A stretch of 64,000 nucleotides of DNA from an uncultured Pseudomonadales bacterium (lineage in GTDB: Bacteria; Pseudomonadota; Gammaproteobacteria; Pseudomonadales; Azotimanducaceae): positions 4,014,291-4,078,290 of the forward strand of contig OY282460.1 in NCBI GenBank assembly GCA_958296295.1, in the 5' to 3' direction. The position numbers and the translations under genes are program-made. The notes below the pieces were generated by a model. That model saw only the letters and a list, made by a program, of their open reading frames with translations. It searched no databases and was not told the DNA's origin. Below are positions 17,920-26,003 of this stretch, in pieces (positions within the stretch are counted from its first letter, which is position 1; each line of letters starts with the position of its first letter).

Positions 17920-18650
17920 CCGCGGCCGTTGAGAATCCCCTGTCCGGCGCTGAAATCCAACGTGCCTTCGTAGAGCGCCGAGCCGCTGATGGCGCCAAGC
18001 AGCAAATCGTCGCCAAGCGCTTTGAGCGCGCGCAGATCCGCCAAGTTCCTCACGCCGCCCGAAGCGATGACGGGCACCGGCGATACAGCCGCAAGGCGGC
18101 GCATGGCGTCCACGTTGACGCCGCGCAACGTGCCGTCGCGAACGATGTCCGTGTAGACGACAGCGAAAACGTCCACTTCGGCAAGCGCGCCCACCAGTTC
18201 CACATCTCCCGCGCCGCTCGTTTCCGTCCAGCCTCGGGTCGCGGCTTTGCCGTGCCGGGCATCGAGCCCGAGGATGATCTTGCCCGGCCAACGCTCGGCC
18301 AACGCGCCAAGGAACGCCGGCTCTTCCACGGCCCGCGTGCCGACGATCACCTGGCTTGCGCCGGCCTCCAAGTACGCGAGCGCGGCCTCGGCGTCGCGCA
18401 CGCCACCGCCCACCTGCACGGGCACATCGCCAGCCGCCGCCACGATGGCCTCCACCCAACGTTGGTTGACCGGACGCCCGGCGAAAGCGCCGTCCAAGTC
18501 TACGACATGCAGCCGCCGGGCGCCCAAGTCCAACCAGCGCCGCGCCATGTCCGGCGGATCGTCCGAATACTCCGTGGCCGAATCCATCACGCCTTGGCGC
18601 AACTGCACGCAGCGGCCACCCTTGAGGTCTATCGCCGGAATGAGCAGCAA
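17916..18650 (-). CDS. hisA: ProFAR isomerase (HisA)
   Basis: Fourth step of histidine biosynthesis: Amadori isomerisation of ProFAR to PRFAR. The 244-residue beta-alpha barrel begins LLIPAIDLKGGRCVQLRQG, with the first catalytic aspartate. It carries VVDLDGAFAGRPVN and VQVGGGVRD, then AVVYTDIVRDGTLRGVN in the second half with the second active-site region. VIASGGVRNLADL is the C-terminal phosphate-binding loop. It lies 16 bp downstream of hisB on the same strand. hisH, which usually separates hisB and hisA, is missing, and hisF does not follow because the convergent ctp gene occupies that place. Confidence 0.96.
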   Translation of the reverse strand: MLLIPAIDLKGGRCVQLRQGVMDSATEYSDDPPDMARRWLDLGARRLHVVDLDGAFAGRPVNQRWVEAIVAAAGDVPVQVGGGVRDAEAALAYLEAGASQVIVGTRAVEEPAFLGALAERWPGKIILGLDARHGKAATRGWTETSGAGDVELVGALAEVDVFAVVYTDIVRDGTLRGVNVDAMRRLAAVSPVPVIASGGVRNLADLRALKALGDDLLLGAISGSALYEGTLDFSAGQGILNGRG

Positions 18651-18666
18651 GGCCGCGACCTTCGGC

Positions 18667-19257
18667 TTACAAAACGCCTTTGGTGGAAGGCGCGTCGTCC
18701 GTGCGCGGATCCCGCGCGAGGGCCATCCGCAGCGCCCGGCCGAACGCCTTGAACACCGTTTCGGCCTGATGGTGCGCGTTCGCGCCTTTCAGATTGTCCA
18801 CATGCAGCGTCACCCGCGCGTGGTTGACGAAACCTTGAAAGAACTCGCGCAAGAGATCGACATCGAAGTCGCCCACGCGCGCCCGCGCGAACGGCACTTG
18901 GTAGCTGAGACCAGGCCGCCCGGAGAAATCCACCACCGCCCGCGACAGCGCTTCGTCAAGCGGCACATAGGCGTGCCCGTAGCGCCCGATGCCGCGTTTC
19001 TCGCCCACCGCCTCCGCCACGGTCTGGCCGAACACGATGCCGACGTCCTCCACCGTGTGGTGGGCGTCCACCGCCAAATCCCCCTCGGCACTCACGCGCA
19101 AATCCATGCGGCCATGCCGCGCCACTTGGCCAAGCATGTGCTCGAAGAACGGCAACCCGGTGGCGAGCTCCGCCACGCCGCCACCATCGAGATTCACCCG
19201 AACGGCGACATTCGTTTCCAAGGTGCGCCGATTGCGACAAGCGATGCGAGCGGGCAT
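18667..19257 (-). CDS. hisB: Imidazoleglycerol-phosphate dehydratase
   Basis: Dehydrates IGP to imidazole acetol-phosphate in histidine synthesis. From the ATG at 19257 the protein has 196 residues, the monofunctional length, with no HAD phosphatase domain. The manganese-binding histidine and glutamate blocks are visible: FFEHMLGQVARHGRMDL near residue 38, DAHHTVEDVGIVFGQ near 64, and the repeat-related HARVTLHVDNLKGANAHHQAE near 145. A longer upstream reading adds residues without family match. It is the first gene of the minus-strand hisB-hisA pair. Confidence 0.96.
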   Translation of the reverse strand: MPARIACRNRRTLETNVAVRVNLDGGGVAELATGLPFFEHMLGQVARHGRMDLRVSAEGDLAVDAHHTVEDVGIVFGQTVAEAVGEKRGIGRYGHAYVPLDEALSRAVVDFSGRPGLSYQVPFARARVGDFDVDLLREFFQGFVNHARVTLHVDNLKGANAHHQAETVFKAFGRALRMALARDPRTDDAPSTKGVL

Positions 19258-19357
19258 CGGCGCAGTATAGCAAGCGCCTTTGGGGGGCGGGGCGGCAGGC
19301 CGGTGCGGCGCACGTTCTCCGCCATCGTGCAACTAACAGCTTCGCCGCCGCGCCACG

Positions 19358-19645
19358 TCAGCCCCGGCCATTGGCGATGGCGTCGCTTTCGAGAGTGACG
19401 CGGCGCCCATTGTGGTAGCGCAGCCCTTCCCAGAGGACGCCCTCATCGGCGGCGTGTCCCGCGCCGCCGGCGCAACGGTAGGTTGTTCGGCAGAGCTGCC
19501 CGAGCGCGTGAGCGTCCTCGGCGGCGAGACAAGAGGAGACAAGGGCGATGGTTGGCAGCTTGCCTCCGCCTTGCGGCACGTTGAAATCGTCGGCGGTTGA
19601 CGCGACGGCGAGGATGGCTGCGAACAAGGCGAGCGTGGTTTTCAT
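19358..19645 (-). CDS. Small secreted protein of unknown function
   Basis: 95 residues from the ATG at 19645, which has GGAGG five bases upstream, a strong ribosome-binding site that decides the start. MKTTLALFAAILAVASTADD is a signal peptide, so the mature protein of about 77 residues should be periplasmic or secreted. It contains three cysteines (SSCLAAEDAHALGQLCRTTYRC), enough for one disulfide. No family is recognised. It stands alone between hisB and the PIN toxin pair. Confidence 0.6.
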   Translation of the reverse strand: MKTTLALFAAILAVASTADDFNVPQGGGKLPTIALVSSCLAAEDAHALGQLCRTTYRCAGGAGHAADEGVLWEGLRYHNGRRVTLESDAIANGRG

Positions 19646-19903
19646 GGTTTCCTCCGAAGGTGTGTTGAAGGTGAGGGTGTGGTGAGAAGGCACCGACAGT
19701 TCGGCTCAACGCGGCTTGCGACCGCGCCAGAAGCCCCAACGCCGCTTTTCCGATCCGCGTTCGACCGTCGAGCCCAGAACGTCCAACTTCGCCGCCGCCC
19801 AGCTTGGCTCACCTTTGTCCTCGATGTCCTCGATGCGCCATGTGCATCATCTTCGTAAATCATGGTACTCTAGGAGTTCATTTAATTACTTAGGAACCTT
19901 GTT

Positions 19904-20407
19904 ATGCCTGTTGCTCTTTCAAGCCACCGTATTCGCGTCGCCGATGAAGTCTGGGTCGCCATCGCGTCCCTGCACCGTAGCCATCCGCAGGCGCGGGACT
20001 TTGCGATTGCGGAGATCATGGAACAGGCCGAGTCCGCCAATGTCACCGGCGTGATGCCGTTGCGCCCGGGCGTCAAGATCCACATCTACCAGCACTGTGT
20101 TGCCAACAGGCCGCCAAATCCCGGTCGCTACCGCATGCTCTTCGAGACCGCAACAGGTCGTCGCCGCTTGTTCCGGCCCGGCGACCCCTGCCACCCCATG
20201 CGGGCGTTGGGAAAGGAAGCACCGAGGCGTCACGAACTGCCAGCCGCCTACGGCGACCTCATCGACTGGTACGAAGGCGTCTACGCACCTGCCGCTTCCG
20301 GCGCCGGAGAAGACCCCATCTTGGCGTTGCGCGGCATGGGCAACGAAGTCTGGGCGGACGAGGATGCCGACGCCTACGTTCATCGCCAACGGAGGGGGTG
20401 GCGGTGA
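19904..20407 (+). CDS. Uncharacterised protein, putative partner (antitoxin) of the PIN toxin
   Basis: 167 residues, upstream of and overlapping the PIN-domain gene by four bases (GTGA), the arrangement of a toxin-antitoxin operon. It is much larger than a VapB antitoxin. The N-terminal half (VADEVWVAIASLHRSHPQARDFAIAEIMEQAESANV) looks helical and could hold a winged-helix fold. The middle (HIYQHCVANRPPNPGRYRML, then RRLFRPGDPCHP) seems highly conserved in remembered homologues placed before PIN genes. The function is inferred from position only. An AT-rich stretch and an AGGA ribosome-binding site precede the ATG. Confidence 0.7.
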   Translation: MPVALSSHRIRVADEVWVAIASLHRSHPQARDFAIAEIMEQAESANVTGVMPLRPGVKIHIYQHCVANRPPNPGRYRMLFETATGRRRLFRPGDPCHPMRALGKEAPRRHELPAAYGDLIDWYEGVYAPAASGAGEDPILALRGMGNEVWADEDADAYVHRQRRGWR

Positions 20408-20826
20408 GTCGGATATTCTGGGACACGAACCTGTTCATCTATCTGCTTGAGGACAAGGGCGAACTCACCGAACGAGTCGTGTCGCTGCGCGAGCGGATGA
20501 TCGAGCGGCGGGACCAGTTGCTCACGTCCGCCTTGACGTTGGGCGAGATTCTCGTGAAGCCCTTGGAAGCCGGCGACGAGCAACTCATGCGGCGCTACGA
20601 GCGTGCGATCACCGCCAGTGCCGCCGTGCTGCCATTCGACCAAGCGGCGGCAGCCGCCTTCGCCACCGTTCGCCAAGACCGCTCGATCCATCCCGCAGAC
20701 GCGATCCAACTGGCCTGCGCCTCCGTCGCCGGAGTGGACATGTTCATCACCAACGACCAGCGACTCAGCCGGCAGATCGTGCCGGGCATTCACTTCATCC
20801 AGTCCCTCGCGGGCGCGGCTCTTTGA
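20404..20826 (+). CDS. PIN-domain ribonuclease (VapC-like toxin)
   Basis: 140-residue PIN protein, a metal-dependent endoribonuclease family whose VapC members stop translation by cleaving tRNA or rRNA. The acidic active site is visible: IFWDTNLFIYLLE (first aspartate), the conserved glutamate in SALTLGEILVKP, and HPADAIQLACA with VDMFITNDQRLSR (last aspartates). I chose the GTG at 20404 because GGAGG lies eight bases upstream; the GTG at 20398 is too close to that site. It overlaps the upstream partner gene and is followed by decayed mobile-gene remnants. Confidence 0.85.
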   Translation: MSRIFWDTNLFIYLLEDKGELTERVVSLRERMIERRDQLLTSALTLGEILVKPLEAGDEQLMRRYERAITASAAVLPFDQAAAAAFATVRQDRSIHPADAIQLACASVAGVDMFITNDQRLSRQIVPGIHFIQSLAGAAL

Positions 20827-20925
20827 GTTGAGACACCGACAACCGCGGGACGGCAAGTTCCGAGACCGCTAGCCCGTCGGCGGTGCCTCGCAGCCACGAA
20901 CCCTGAACGTCCCGTTCTCTCGACC

Positions 20926-21921
20926 ATGGGCGATGTCCCACGGAAGGACGGGCGGGTCTCGCACGGCGCGGGCGGCTTCCGTCGCGCGAAAAATCGAGCA
21001 AATGGCCTACATCCTCGGCGCGTCCGGGCGGCTGGAGTGGAACGTCATGGACAACGACGGCGCCCACAAGTTCACCTTCGTCTGCCCGCGCAGAAACCGG
21101 GCGGCCGCGACGTTGCGGCTGCAGGTGTCGGGCTCGCCGGCGAGGCTGCTGCGCGGTTCGCGGGCGTTGGCGAGGCGGCCACGCGGGAAGCGCTGCACGC
21201 GTGGGCGGAAGCGCTGCCGGCGGCCCGGTCGGGCGACGGCGCGCTGCCGGCGTTCGAGGAGTTGGAGCGGCTCGAGGGAGACGATGAGATGACGACGATA
21301 TCGGAGGCCCGGCTGGGCAAGTGGTTCGACGACTTCCGTGCGGAGAACTTGGAACGTGGCATCGAGCAGGAGCGGGCTCGCGCCATCGAGCGGAGCGTTG
21401 CGCGGCTGCGCCGCCAAACGATGATCAGATTCGGCGCGGCTGCCGCCGAGTTGGTGTCGGACGCGCTCCGCAGCGGCACGACCGAGACCGAGTTGGACCG
21501 CGTCGACGACCGGATCGTGGAATGCGGCAGCGCCGACGAGCTGCTGGGCCGATTGAGCGCGGGACAATCCGACAGCGGCAACGGGTCTCGGAGGACCGGC
21601 CGCGCCAACCGGCGCCGGCGACGAGACCGCCGGTCAACTCGCCGGGCACCGAGAACAACCGGCGCTGGATGCCTTCGCGCGCGTAACAGGGAAACGGGGC
21701 CGCTGATCGGGTCGGCATGGTCGCAAACCACTGCGGCGCGCCGGTCGACAAGCGCCCGAAGTGCGGCACCGTCGAGCGACGGGGCGTTGCCGGCGTTCGA
21801 GGAGTCGGATCGGCTTGAAGGAGACCAGAAGATGACGACGATATCCGGGGCCGTGGAGCAAGGCTTGGGGCGCGGGATCGAGCAGGAGCGCACACGCGCT
21901 ATCGGCACGCGATCAGGCTGA
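20926..21921 (+). pseudogene. Degenerate Rpn-family (recombination-promoting nuclease-like) gene remnant
   Basis: The frame contains a stretch resembling the C-terminal half of Rpn/transposase-31-type proteins: ALHAWAEALPAAR, ALPAFEELERLEGDDEMTT, GIEQERARAIERSVARLRR and RFGAAAAELVSDALRSG. The upstream part is low-complexity and shifted, and no nuclease core is readable. The segment at about 21237-21295 recurs imperfectly at 21778-21840 (ALPAFEESDRLEGDQKMTT), so the gene has an internal partial duplication. The open frame is long only because the DNA is GC-rich. Family assignment rests on memory of the C-terminal pattern. Confidence 0.4.
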
Positions 21922-21942
21922 GCCTTGTCGACAGGCCGTCCA

Positions 21943-22830
21943 CTAACGACACGGGTTGTCCGCGACTCGGGTTGCGACGTGGTCTTCCGATTGAGCAGGC
22001 AGGAACCGACCTCCGGGCCTGGTCCGGATGCGTGGGCGGCGATGTCGGTTCCCCTGAAGAAGCAAGGCGGTCCGAGCGCGGTTCGGCCCGGCGGTCGGCT
22101 CAGGAGCTGTCGAACGGCACCGGCACGGGGGCCGCACCTTGCCTTTGGCGTCCAAGCGCTCGGTGGCGAACAGGCAGGGGCGGTGGAAGTTGAGGAACGG
22201 CGACAGATCCTCGCGGGCGAACCGGTCCACGTCGTCGGCGAAGCGGACGGGGATGTGCTCGTGGCCCGGATGCCTGCGCACCACGTGGGCGTTCCTGCCC
22301 TCGACGAGGGCGTTGTCGTTGGAGCGCCGCGGGCGCGACTTCGTGAACTCGCCGACGCGCAGGTTGTAGAGATGCGAACGCGACACGTCCGCCAAGCGCT
22401 CGAAGCGCGCGTCGCCGTGGACGTCCCGCGCGCGGCGCAGGATCTCGCAGGTCGCCAGCCCCGACATCCCGCTGAACGCCGCGTCCACCTCCGCCAGCAG
22501 CCGGATGTCCGCCGGCGCGTAGACGTGCTCGAACGGACGCCCGCTGTTCCGCGCCCGCAGATCCACCACGGCTCCGGTCTCCGCCTGCCGCCGGATCAGC
22601 CGGCTGATCTGCGCCGCCGAGAAGCCGCTCGCCTTGCCGATGTACGCCCGCAGGCAGCCCCGGTCGGCGCGGCCCAGCCGGTGGTGGCCGAACGCCGCCA
22701 GCGTCCGCCGCACGAAGGCGTACGCGGACGCGCGATCCTTGGGCTGGTAGTCCACAGGCTCGGATCCCTCGACGAAGGCCCGAACCTGCTCCATGGTGCG
22801 CAAGCGCTCCGTTTGAAGTGTCACGATCAT
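21943..22830 (-). pseudogene. Internally deleted integrase-core transposase
   Basis: The N-terminus (IVTLQTERLRTMEQVRAFVE, then YAFVRRTLAAFGHHRLG and ARFERLADVSRSHLYNLR) matches a family of IS transposases with an integrase catalytic core. Immediately after SHLYNLR the frame jumps to EFTKSRPRRSNDNALVEGRN, which in full-length relatives lies well over 100 residues later and holds the last catalytic glutamate. The first two acidic catalytic residues are therefore deleted. The C-terminus after LSPFLNFHRPCLFATE loses similarity. The deletion kept the frame open but the protein cannot be active. No terminal inverted repeats were located. Confidence 0.65.
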
Positions 22831-22874
22831 CCTCCCGGTGTGGAGGACTCAGCGCCCGTTCATGCTCACCTAGC

Positions 22875-22907
22875 GTTGGACAGTTGGACAGTTGGACAGT
22901 TTGGACA
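22875..22907. repeat. Short tandem repeat, GTTGGACA unit
   Basis: Three perfect copies of GTTGGACA followed by one GTTTGGACA, about 90 bp upstream of tRNA-Gly. It resembles the GGCCCGTT array at 16441 in unit size and in the one-base unit-length variation. Confidence 0.85.
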
Positions 22908-22995
22908 GTTCTCTTGCTTGCGTTCCCGGTGGAACGTGCGGCATACTGCGTGGCGGAGCGTTGACGGCAACACTAGCGTGTCGCGGGGCCAGCGT

Positions 22996-23070
22996 GCGGG
23001 AATAGCTCAGTGGTAGAGCACAACCTTGCCAAGGTTGGGGTCGCGGGTTCAAACCCCGCTTCCCGCTCCA
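22996..23070 (+). tRNA. tRNA-Gly(GCC)
   Basis: GCGGGAATAGCTCAGTGG starts the acceptor and D arm. The anticodon arm CAACC-TTGCCAA-GGTTG gives GCC, the T arm is GCGGGTTCAAACCCCGC, and the acceptor closes with TCCCGCT plus an encoded CCA. 75 nt. Confidence 0.97.
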
Positions 23071-23103
23071 AACCCCGGCCGGCGCAGTGCGCTTGGCGCA
23101 CGC

Positions 23104-23490
23104 CTAGATGTCGGCCAGAACCAGATCCCGCAACGTCACTAAGCCGACGGGCTCCCGGTCGTCGTTTGCCACTACAGTGCGCGTGAGGCGAAGCTCGGCC
23201 AGCAAGCGCAGCGCGTAGCGGGCCTGCATCCGCGGCGAGACGGTGACCACCGGCTTGGTCATCACCTCGTAGACGTGGACGCGGTCCGGCGCCCGATTGC
23301 GCGCGACCACGTCGGTGGCCAGGCGAACCATGTCCACAACGCCCACTTCGTCGTCGACGCCGCGCCGGGAGACGATCAACGAACTGACGCCGTGCCGCTT
23401 CATCACGGCCATGGCCTCGCCCACCGTTGCCATGCCGTCGATGGTGTGCAACGTTGTCGCCATCAAGTCCTGAATCCGCAAATCGCTCAT
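23104..23490 (-). CDS. Two-CBS-domain protein
   Basis: 128 residues from the ATG at 23490, preceded by GGGAGAG. The whole protein is a CBS pair: the first domain has IQDLMATTLHTIDGMATVGEAM and GVSSLIVSRRG, the second VYEVMTKPVVTVSPRMQARYALRLL and PVGLVTLRDLVLADI. CBS pairs bind adenosine nucleotides and act as regulatory modules; standalone ones often tune a separate enzyme or transporter. An osmoprotectant-type ABC transporter lies next on the same strand, and its family often uses CBS domains on the ATPase. A link is plausible but unproven, because 220 bp separate them. Confidence 0.85.
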   Translation of the reverse strand: MSDLRIQDLMATTLHTIDGMATVGEAMAVMKRHGVSSLIVSRRGVDDEVGVVDMVRLATDVVARNRAPDRVHVYEVMTKPVVTVSPRMQARYALRLLAELRLTRTVVANDDREPVGLVTLRDLVLADI

Positions 23491-23712
23491 AGCTGCTCTC
23501 CCGCCTTGTCGCGGTGATGTTGACAAGCGCTTCCCAGCTATCGAATCGCGGACGCCGCCGCGGGCGCGGCCTGTGTTGAAGCGGGGTTCAGCCGCGCCTC
23601 AAAGGGCGCTATTGTGCCCGCGACCGGCGGCGAAACCGCACGCCGGGCGACTATCTTGCACCAATCCGAAGGTCACCATCCCTGCTGCGCGTGTTCGCGC
23701 TTGCCGGGCGAT

Positions 23713-25260
23713 TCACCCCGCGGCGGCCAGCCGCAAGTGGCCGGGCACGAGGGCCCGTTCCAGCTGCTCGAACGCCAGCTCCGTCGCCACGGCGAGCAGC
23801 GCCGCCGGGATGGCACCTTCCAAGATCAAGCCGGTGTCGTTCAAGGCGAGGCCCGTGACGATCGGTTCGCCAAGGCCGCCGGCGCCGATGAACGCGGCCA
23901 ATGTCGCGGTGCCGATGGTCACCACCGCGGCGGTGCGCACGCCGGCGAGAATGGCCGGCATGGCCAGCGGCACGAACACCAGTCGCAGCTCCTCGGTGGG
24001 CTTGAGGCCCATCGCCGTGGCCACGCGCCGCAAGGTGGGATCGATGCCGCCCAGCGCTGTCACCGCATTGCGCAGAATCGGCAACAGGGCGTAGAGGAAG
24101 AGCGCCACCACCGCCGGCTTCGGGCCGATGCCCAGCAGCGGGATGAGCAGCGCCAGCAAGGCGATGGAAGGTATCGTCTGAAACAACCCGGCGAGGTAGA
24201 CGGCGCTCTTGGACAACCAACCCACCTTGAAGATCAAGATGGCCACAAGCACCGCCACGAAGGTGGCCGGCAACAGCGCCGCCAAGACCAGCACCAAGTG
24301 CCTCGCCGTGTTCGCGCCGATGCGCCCCCACAGGCGCGGCTGCGGCGTTGCGGCCGGTTCGCTGGCACCTACCGGAGCGGCTATCTTCTCCACATACTCC
24401 CTGGCCACCCGCCGGGCCCCCGCGTCATCCAAGGCGGCGGCGTTCATGGCGCGCATTTCGTCATCGCCGAGCGTGCCGGCCACGCCGATCAGCACGGCCC
24501 GCGCGCGCGGCGGCAAATCCGCCCGCGCCAACGGCACGGCAAGGTACGCGGGGAAGAACCCCTTGTCGTCCTCGAGCGGGGTTAGCGCCAGGCGCGCGAG
24601 CTCGCCATCCGTGGAGTAGCCGTCGGTGAGGTCTATGGCGCCGTCGGCGATGGCGCGGTAGGCGAGCGAGTGCTCGATGCCGTCAGGCGTCTGCGGCAGC
24701 GCGTAGACGCGGCGCAAGCCCTGCCAGCCGTCGGCGCGGTCGAGGAACTCGTGCGAAACGGCCACGCGCAAGTCCGGGTGTTCCGCCAAGTCCGAGATCT
24801 TCGCAAGGCTTCGCGCCTCGGCGACGGCGGGCGAAACGGCCAGCACATAGGTGTTGTTGAAGCCGAACGTGGGCAACATCTCCACCTCGTCCATGGCAAG
24901 GGCCGCGGTGAGATTCGCCCAAGTGGGGTCCTCCACGCGTTTGATGCCCTCGGCGATGGTGCCCGTGTACTCCACATAGACATCCACCTCGCCGGCCACC
25001 AACGCGTCGTAGCAGATCTTCGTGCCGCCAAGGGCTTGCTCGTGACGCGCCGGGATGCCCTCGCGCCGAAGCAGCTCCGCCAGCGCCTCGCCAAGAATGA
25101 TGGACTCGCGAAAACTCTTGCTGGCCACCACCACCGGATCGGCGGCGGCGCCGGCCACCGGAGCGGCGGCGAGTGCACCGGCCAACACCGAAGCGCTCCA
25201 AGACGGCCGTGCGCGACAGCCGCGCTGAACCGCTCTCGCGTAGCGGCGAGACGGTTTCAC
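23713..25260 (-). CDS. Osmoprotectant-type ABC transporter, substrate-binding domain fused to permease
   Basis: 515 residues from a GTG at 25260 that overlaps the ATPase stop (GTGA). Residues about 40-300 are an OpuAC/OsmF-type binding domain (DPVVVASKSFRESIILGEALAELL, then GEVDVYVEYTGTIAEGIKRV). Residues about 330-510 are the permease, with several membrane helices and the EAA loop ATAMGLKPTEELRLVFVPLA. Ligands of the family are glycine betaine, choline or carnitine. The order, binding domain first, is opposite to the permease-first fusions I know. The N-terminus has a weak hydrophobic segment (SASVLAGALAAAPVAGAA) that could be a signal. Confidence 0.88.
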   Translation of the reverse strand: MKPSRRYARAVQRGCRARPSWSASVLAGALAAAPVAGAAADPVVVASKSFRESIILGEALAELLRREGIPARHEQALGGTKICYDALVAGEVDVYVEYTGTIAEGIKRVEDPTWANLTAALAMDEVEMLPTFGFNNTYVLAVSPAVAEARSLAKISDLAEHPDLRVAVSHEFLDRADGWQGLRRVYALPQTPDGIEHSLAYRAIADGAIDLTDGYSTDGELARLALTPLEDDKGFFPAYLAVPLARADLPPRARAVLIGVAGTLGDDEMRAMNAAALDDAGARRVAREYVEKIAAPVGASEPAATPQPRLWGRIGANTARHLVLVLAALLPATFVAVLVAILIFKVGWLSKSAVYLAGLFQTIPSIALLALLIPLLGIGPKPAVVALFLYALLPILRNAVTALGGIDPTLRRVATAMGLKPTEELRLVFVPLAMPAILAGVRTAAVVTIGTATLAAFIGAGGLGEPIVTGLALNDTGLILEGAIPAALLAVATELAFEQLERALVPGHLRLAAAG

Positions 25261-26003
25261 GACGCCGACGCCAACAGCGCGCGCACGAAATCGTCGGCCG
25301 GATCGGCCGCCACCTCGTCCGGGGCGCCCACTTGCAGCACGCCGCCATCGCCCATCACCACCAGATGATCGGCGAGCCGACACGCCTCGCGCATGTCGTG
25401 CGTCACCAGCACCGTCGTCACCTGCTCGTGTTCGCGCAACGCCTCGAATTGACGGTACAACTCAACCCTGGCGATGGGATCCACCGCCGAAAACGGCTCG
25501 TCGAGCAGCAACATCTCCGGGCCGAGCATCAATGCGCGGCACAGGCCCACGCGTTGTTGCTGGCCGCCGGACAGCTGGTGCGGATAACGGTCGTTCAGTT
25601 CGCCGCCGAGCCCCACCAAGTCGAACAGCTCGTCGTGCCGCGCCGCCACGGCGTCCGCCCGCCAACCGGCGAGGCGGGCGAGCAGGCCGGCGTTCTCCGC
25701 CACCGTCATGTGCGGAAACAGACCGGCCCCCTGCACCGCGTAGCCTATGCGGCGGCGAAACGCCTCTATGCCATCTAGCGGAACAGGATCACCAAGCACC
25801 AGCACTTCACCCTCGTCCGGGCGGTACACGCCGTTGATGAGTTGCAGCGCGGTGGTTTTGCCGCAGCCGCTGGCCCCAACCAGGGCGCTGCCGCGGCCGC
25901 TAGGCAAGGCGAGATGCACATCGCGCAACACCCAATCGGCGAAGCGCTTGCCGACGCCGCGAAACTCCACCGCGACGGGGCCATTGGCCGGCGCACTCGT
26001 CAC
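25257..26003 (-). CDS. Osmoprotectant-type ABC transporter ATP-binding protein
   Basis: 248 residues from a GTG at 26003, overlapping the exonuclease I stop by four bases. The ATPase core is complete: Walker A GASGCGKTT near residue 38, signature LSGGQQQR, Walker B MLLLDEPFSAVD and H-loop VTHDMREA. The sequence is closest to OpuBA/ProV-type ATPases but has no CBS domains at its C-terminus. It overlaps the binding-protein/permease gene downstream, so the two encode one importer, possibly for betaine or choline-like compounds. Confidence 0.9.
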   Translation of the reverse strand: MTSAPANGPVAVEFRGVGKRFADWVLRDVHLALPSGRGSALVGASGCGKTTALQLINGVYRPDEGEVLVLGDPVPLDGIEAFRRRIGYAVQGAGLFPHMTVAENAGLLARLAGWRADAVAARHDELFDLVGLGGELNDRYPHQLSGGQQQRVGLCRALMLGPEMLLLDEPFSAVDPIARVELYRQFEALREHEQVTTVLVTHDMREACRLADHLVVMGDGGVLQVGAPDEVAADPADDFVRALLASAS

